A stretch of 17,461 bases of DNA, taken from Savagea sp. (GTDB lineage: Bacteria > Bacillota > Bacilli > Bacillales_A > Planococcaceae). A program made the position numbers and the translations under genes. This document shows positions 14,892 to 17,461 of this stretch, one piece after another (positions within the stretch are counted from its first letter, which is position 1; every line of letters begins with the position of its first letter). A model generated the notes under the pieces. The model saw only the letters and a program-made list of their open reading frames with translations. It did not search any database and was not told the origin of the DNA. The stretch is taken from positions 1-17,461 of the forward strand of contig JASLCF010000091.1 of the NCBI GenBank assembly GCA_030146155.1. The letters run 5' to 3'.

Positions 14892-14925
14892 AATTTCACC
14901 TAATTCTTTTTTTCATACCTTCTAT

Positions 14926-14954
14926 CATATACGCTACATTACGTGTTTCGTCAA
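14926..14954 (-). promoter_or_regulatory. Promoter of the MATE gene
   Basis: On the minus strand TTGACG (14949-14954) and TATATG (14926-14931) lie 17 bp apart, 35 bases before the start codon. TATGAT at 19-bp spacing is an alternative -10. Confidence 0.55.
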
Positions 14955-14989
14955 GGAATAACATTGAGGAGACATGGTTTCTTTTAGAA

Positions 14990-15283
14990 TCAATTGGAAT
15001 CTTGGTGTGTAGGAAGATCTGTAGATTTAAAAGGGCGAATAGAGCCGTCTTCAAGTACAACATCCATTTGCAATAAATAACGATAAGACTGTTCTGCTAG
15101 TCGAACCGTAACCCATTGATTTAATTGTTCAATTTCAATCATTTCATCGGTAATTCCTAATTCAGTTGTGATGTCTGAAAACCATTCAAGTGCTGCGTAT
15201 AAAGTAGGGACTGTTTGACTTTTATGAACGGGTAAAATGGTTTCGTCGTTAAATTCTTGTTCGATTGTCAGTAAATAATTCAT
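14990..15283 (-). CDS. Small acidic protein of unknown function, paralogue A
   Basis: A 97-residue soluble, acidic protein I do not recognise. It begins MNYLLTIEQEF and has LYAALEWFSDITTELGIT in the middle, NQWVTV (about 55-60), SYRYLLQM, and ends with DGSIRPF and a polar tail. An alternation of strands with one amphipathic helix suggests a small alpha/beta fold. There is no signal peptide, membrane segment or Cys. Ungapped comparison with the next gene gives 39 identical residues in about 92, so the pair arose by tandem duplication. Ribosome site AAAGGAAG precedes the ATG. I see no clear promoter and no good terminator between it and the MATE gene. Confidence 0.7.
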   Translation of the reverse strand: MNYLLTIEQEFNDETILPVHKSQTVPTLYAALEWFSDITTELGITDEMIEIEQLNQWVTVRLAEQSYRYLLQMDVVLEDGSIRPFKSTDLPTHQDSN

Positions 15284-15346
15284 TGTGCACTTCCTTTCTG
15301 ATCCTAAGTGTTGTTTTCAAATACCCAAAATGAGTGCAACACAAAC

Positions 15347-15374
15347 AAAAAACTACTCCGAAGAGTAGTTTTTT
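15347..15374 (-). terminator. UUCG-tetraloop terminator between the paralogues
   Basis: A 12-bp perfect stem (AAAAAACTACTC at 15347-15358, GAGTAGTTTTTT at 15363-15374). On the minus strand the loop is TTCG closed by C-G, the very stable UUCG tetraloop, and T residues follow. It starts 9 bases after the 96-residue gene. Its plus-strand form also ends in T residues. Confidence 0.85.
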
Positions 15375-15382
15375 TGTGTTCA

Positions 15383-15673
15383 TTATGCGATTGCTTCAAT
15401 AGCAATATGTTCCTCGTTAAAGGGATGGAAACTGCCATCTGTTAATTCCGTGTGCAAATGTAATTTGTAACGATAAGATTCATTTGCTTTGTTGACTGTC
15501 ACCCACTCGTTCATTTCATCAATAGACACCATGTCTTCTGTAATGTCGAGTGTCGCTGTCTCATCTGTGATCCACATTAATGCTTCGAATAATGAGTTGG
15601 CATAATGCTCTCTTTCAATATCCTGGACTGTGTGATCGTCGAAAATTTGTTCAATTGTAACTAAATAATTCAA
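15383..15673 (-). CDS. Small acidic protein of unknown function, paralogue B
   Basis: A 96-residue soluble, strongly acidic protein, paralogous to the gene just downstream on the same strand. Shared positions include the opening MNYL.TIEQ.F.D.T, AL.W..D.T..L.IT..M..I, N.WVTV, SYRY.L, and DGS..PF near the end. It starts at a TTG (15671-15673) with AAGGAAG 8 nt upstream; no nearby ATG in frame competes. Function is unknown, and I see no known domain. A strong terminator follows directly, so each paralogue may be its own transcript. Its leader carries an 8-bp inverted repeat that may be regulatory. Confidence 0.7.
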   Translation of the reverse strand: MNYLVTIEQIFDDHTVQDIEREHYANSLFEALMWITDETATLDITEDMVSIDEMNEWVTVNKANESYRYKLHLHTELTDGSFHPFNEEHIAIEAIA

Positions 15674-16057
15674 AATGTTTTCTTCCTTTCTTTTCTGACA
15701 GAAAAACGCTGTCTAATTATCTATACCCATCTGTCAGTAAAATAAACCAGTCGATAAAAAGAAGGCGAAATTGATCTATCCTATCGTTCACATTATTGTG
15801 ACTTTCAATCCTTGAGAACTATTCACTTTAATTGAATAGAGACGATATAGCTATAGAAGTGAAATTTAGTACTTTATTTTAATATATCGTTTAGGGTTTT
15901 AGCAATGCCTATCTTGCATATTGAAAATCGAGTGAATGCCATCTAATTCTTCTTCGATTATAAAAAAACAGTATCAAAAAACCTATAAATAGTGTATATA
16001 TAGTATAAGAGAATCATTTATTGACTAGTTAAATGTTCATATTTAGGAGGAACGTAC
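15674..16057. other. 384-base intergenic region between divergent genes
   Basis: This holds the promoter regions of the minus-strand 96-residue gene and the plus-strand chemoreceptor. Visible are an 8-bp inverted repeat CTGACAGA/TCTGTCAG (15695-15702 and 15730-15737), a 7-bp one CTATTCA/TGAATAG (15819-15825 and 15833-15839), and AT-rich candidate -10 boxes such as TATAAG (16004-16009) and TCTAAT (15942-15947, with TTGAAA at 15921-15926 and only 15-bp spacing). No promoter is convincing and I see no gene. Confidence 0.55.
15695..15737 (-). promoter_or_regulatory. Inverted repeat around a possible -10, 96-residue gene
   Basis: CTGACAGA (15695-15702) and TCTGTCAG (15730-15737) are exact reverse complements with 27 bases between. 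On the minus strand the interval contains TATAGATAAT, a possible -10 region, about 45 bases before the TTG start. A shorter GACAG/CTGTC hairpin (15697-15701, 15709-15713) competes with it. It could be a split operator or a leader hairpin. Confidence 0.3.
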
Positions 16058-17362
16058 GTGGGTATTTTTTCGAGAAAAGTAGGAAAACAAAATCAACAAC
16101 AATTAATTAGCTTGTCAGATCAAGTAGTTGGTGAAATTCATTTATCAAATGAACCAGAAAAAATGAAACAACTACAATTGATCCAATTGACGGAGGTAGA
16201 TTTAGGTAGATTAAAACAACTTAAACCTTATGTATCAGAAGTAGTAAGAAAGTCTGTTGATTCTTTTTATAGTGCGATTGAACAAGAACCCCAATTAATG
16301 GAGATCATTCATCGGCATAGTAGTATTCAAGCACTGAAGGGGAAATTAACAGTCCATTTATTACAATTATTCAACGGACGAATTGACGAAGATTATTTAC
16401 ATCAACGTAAAACAATTGCTCGCGTGCATGTACATATTGGGTTAGAATCTCGATGGTATATTGGGTCATTTGAACCTTTAATTCATGAATTTTCAAAGTT
16501 TCTAGAAGAAGGAAACTGGGCAGTAAAAGATTGCTTACAGTTAATGAATGCCTTTGTTAAAATAACTAATTTTGAACAACAACTTGTTCTTGAGGCATAT
16601 GAGGAAGAGCAAACCCGTATTCGTCAAGAGATTATTGAAATGCAACTATCAGTCAAAGCAGACGTTTTTGATACTGCACAAGGATTAGCTGCTGTTAGTG
16701 AGGAAACAAGTGCATCTGTCGAACAATTAGCCGTACAATCTTCTAGTATTCGGGAGTTTACTGAACAAAGTTTGGATTTTGTGATGACGACACAACAGAA
16801 ATCGCAAATAGGTAATGATCTTATTCGCGTTCAAGTTGAAGAAATGAATAAAATGGCTTCAACAATTGAGTCAGTGGTGGAACGAATGAAAGAATTACAG
16901 GATTCATCACGACAAATTAATGATATCGTGCATCTAGTGACGTCAATAGCGAACCAAACTAATTTGTTGGCTTTAAATGCTGCAATTGAAGCGGCGAGGG
17001 CAGGAGAACATGGAGCAGGATTTGCAGTAGTTGCTTCAGAAGTTCAAAAGTTATCTGTTGAGACTAAAAATGCCATTAGCGATATTACAAATTTAATTCA
17101 ACAAAATGATGAACATTCAAAAGAAATGATGACTGCAATTTCAGGAATGAGTGGTTTGGTCCATCAAACTTCTGAAAATACATCTGAGTTATCACGCTCT
17201 TTCCATGATATTGTCGAAGCAATGGAAGGTATACAAGGTCAAAGTCAACGATCGAATGAAGAAATTACAACAATTTCTCATATCTTGAATGAATTAAGTG
17301 AGGCTATAGAAACTTTAGCTCACTCTTCGGATCAATTGATGCAATCCATTGACTCTTTATAA
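16058..17362 (+). CDS. hemAT: HemAT-type globin-coupled aerotaxis receptor
   Basis: A 434-residue soluble chemoreceptor. Residues about 25-185 are a globin-coupled sensor domain: the probable proximal haem ligand is His124 in IARVHVHIGL, and Tyr71 in SFYSAI is at the expected distal oxygen-contact position (compare His123 and Tyr70 of B. subtilis HemAT, 432 residues). Residues about 195-434 are the coiled-coil signalling domain, with the hairpin tip ANQTNLLALNAA then EAARAGEHGAGFAVVA (311-326), which binds CheA and CheW. No membrane segment is present. It senses oxygen and alters CheA activity for aerotaxis. The GTG start has AGGAGG 7 nt upstream. It is monocistronic, with no other chemotaxis or flagellar gene in view. 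Confidence 0.94.
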   Translation: MGIFSRKVGKQNQQQLISLSDQVVGEIHLSNEPEKMKQLQLIQLTEVDLGRLKQLKPYVSEVVRKSVDSFYSAIEQEPQLMEIIHRHSSIQALKGKLTVHLLQLFNGRIDEDYLHQRKTIARVHVHIGLESRWYIGSFEPLIHEFSKFLEEGNWAVKDCLQLMNAFVKITNFEQQLVLEAYEEEQTRIRQEIIEMQLSVKADVFDTAQGLAAVSEETSASVEQLAVQSSSIREFTEQSLDFVMTTQQKSQIGNDLIRVQVEEMNKMASTIESVVERMKELQDSSRQINDIVHLVTSIANQTNLLALNAAIEAARAGEHGAGFAVVASEVQKLSVETKNAISDITNLIQQNDEHSKEMMTAISGMSGLVHQTSENTSELSRSFHDIVEAMEGIQGQSQRSNEEITTISHILNELSEAIETLAHSSDQLMQSIDSL

Positions 17363-17381
17363 AGTATCGTATCATTCATAC

Positions 17382-17415
17382 AAAAGACCTCTCATCTAGT
17401 TGAGAGGTCTTTTTT
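17382..17415 (+). terminator. Rho-independent terminator after hemAT
   Basis: AAAAGACCTCTCA (17382-17394) pairs perfectly with TGAGAGGTCTTTT (17401-17413) around a 6-nt loop, with T residues to 17415. The remaining 46 bases hold nothing I can call beyond an isolated TTGACA at 17419-17424. Confidence 0.93.
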
Positions 17416-17461
17416 AAATTGACAACAGTGGTTATTTGTTAAGATTTAAAATCCCTTTATT

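Noticed and set aside
15822..15848. Sigma-D (motility) promoter for hemAT, with GACGATAT at 15841-15848
   Set aside because: The -10-like match is good, but the -35 position lacks TAAA and the site is about 210 bases upstream of the start codon.
1..17461. CRISPR array, tRNA, rRNA, riboswitch or insertion sequence anywhere in the window
   Set aside because: I looked for regularly spaced repeats, cloverleaf-type sequences, conserved riboswitch cores and terminal inverted repeats with transposase genes, and saw none.

Overview
The window looks like chromosomal DNA from a low-GC Gram-positive bacterium of the order Bacillales, perhaps a Planococcaceae/Caryophanaceae member. The family assignment is inference. 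The evidence is the ypjA / ypjD-dapB / bshA-cca-birA gene order, a bacillithiol biosynthesis gene (bshA), strong AGGAGG-type ribosome binding sites, frequent TTG and GTG starts, and a globin-coupled chemoreceptor of the HemAT type. I see no rRNA, tRNA, CRISPR array, insertion sequence or phage gene.

Layout. Positions 1-498 are non-coding: a Fur-box-like palindrome, a hairpin and a terminator-like hairpin. Then come a small membrane-anchored DUF5412 protein (499), a DUF1405/YpjA membrane protein (1013) and a YugP-type zinc metallopeptidase (1711), followed at once by a terminator. From 2439 to 6833 runs a tightly packed housekeeping operon: ypjD (MazG-like), dapB (lysine and diaminopimelate), bshA (bacillithiol), cca (tRNA 3' end) and birA (biotin ligase and repressor). 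Compared with Bacillus subtilis, mgsA and bshB1 are missing between dapB and bshA. A bidirectional terminator separates birA from a convergent small PH-domain membrane protein. A DsrE-family protein and a stand-alone RtcB RNA ligase follow, each with its own terminator.

The most accessory-looking part is 9198-13556: a GltS-type transporter and an AbgB-like M20 amidohydrolase in one operon, then an unusual regulator (two-part N-terminal sensor, degenerate GGDEF-like fold, C-terminal winged helix) with its own extended -10 promoter. The transporter gene has a near-consensus promoter followed by nested perfect palindromes that could be the regulator's operator or a leader RNA switch. I infer an inducible uptake-and-hydrolysis module for an acylated or aminobenzoyl-type amino acid.

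The right end has a MATE efflux pump on the minus strand, two tandem paralogous genes of unknown function (97 and 96 residues, about 42% identical by eye, ungapped), a 384-base non-coding stretch, and the HemAT-like soluble oxygen sensor for chemotaxis with its terminator. Several start codons were placed by Shine-Dalgarno position rather than by the longest open frame: 499, 1013, 2439, 4700, 7323 (minus), 7961 and 9286.
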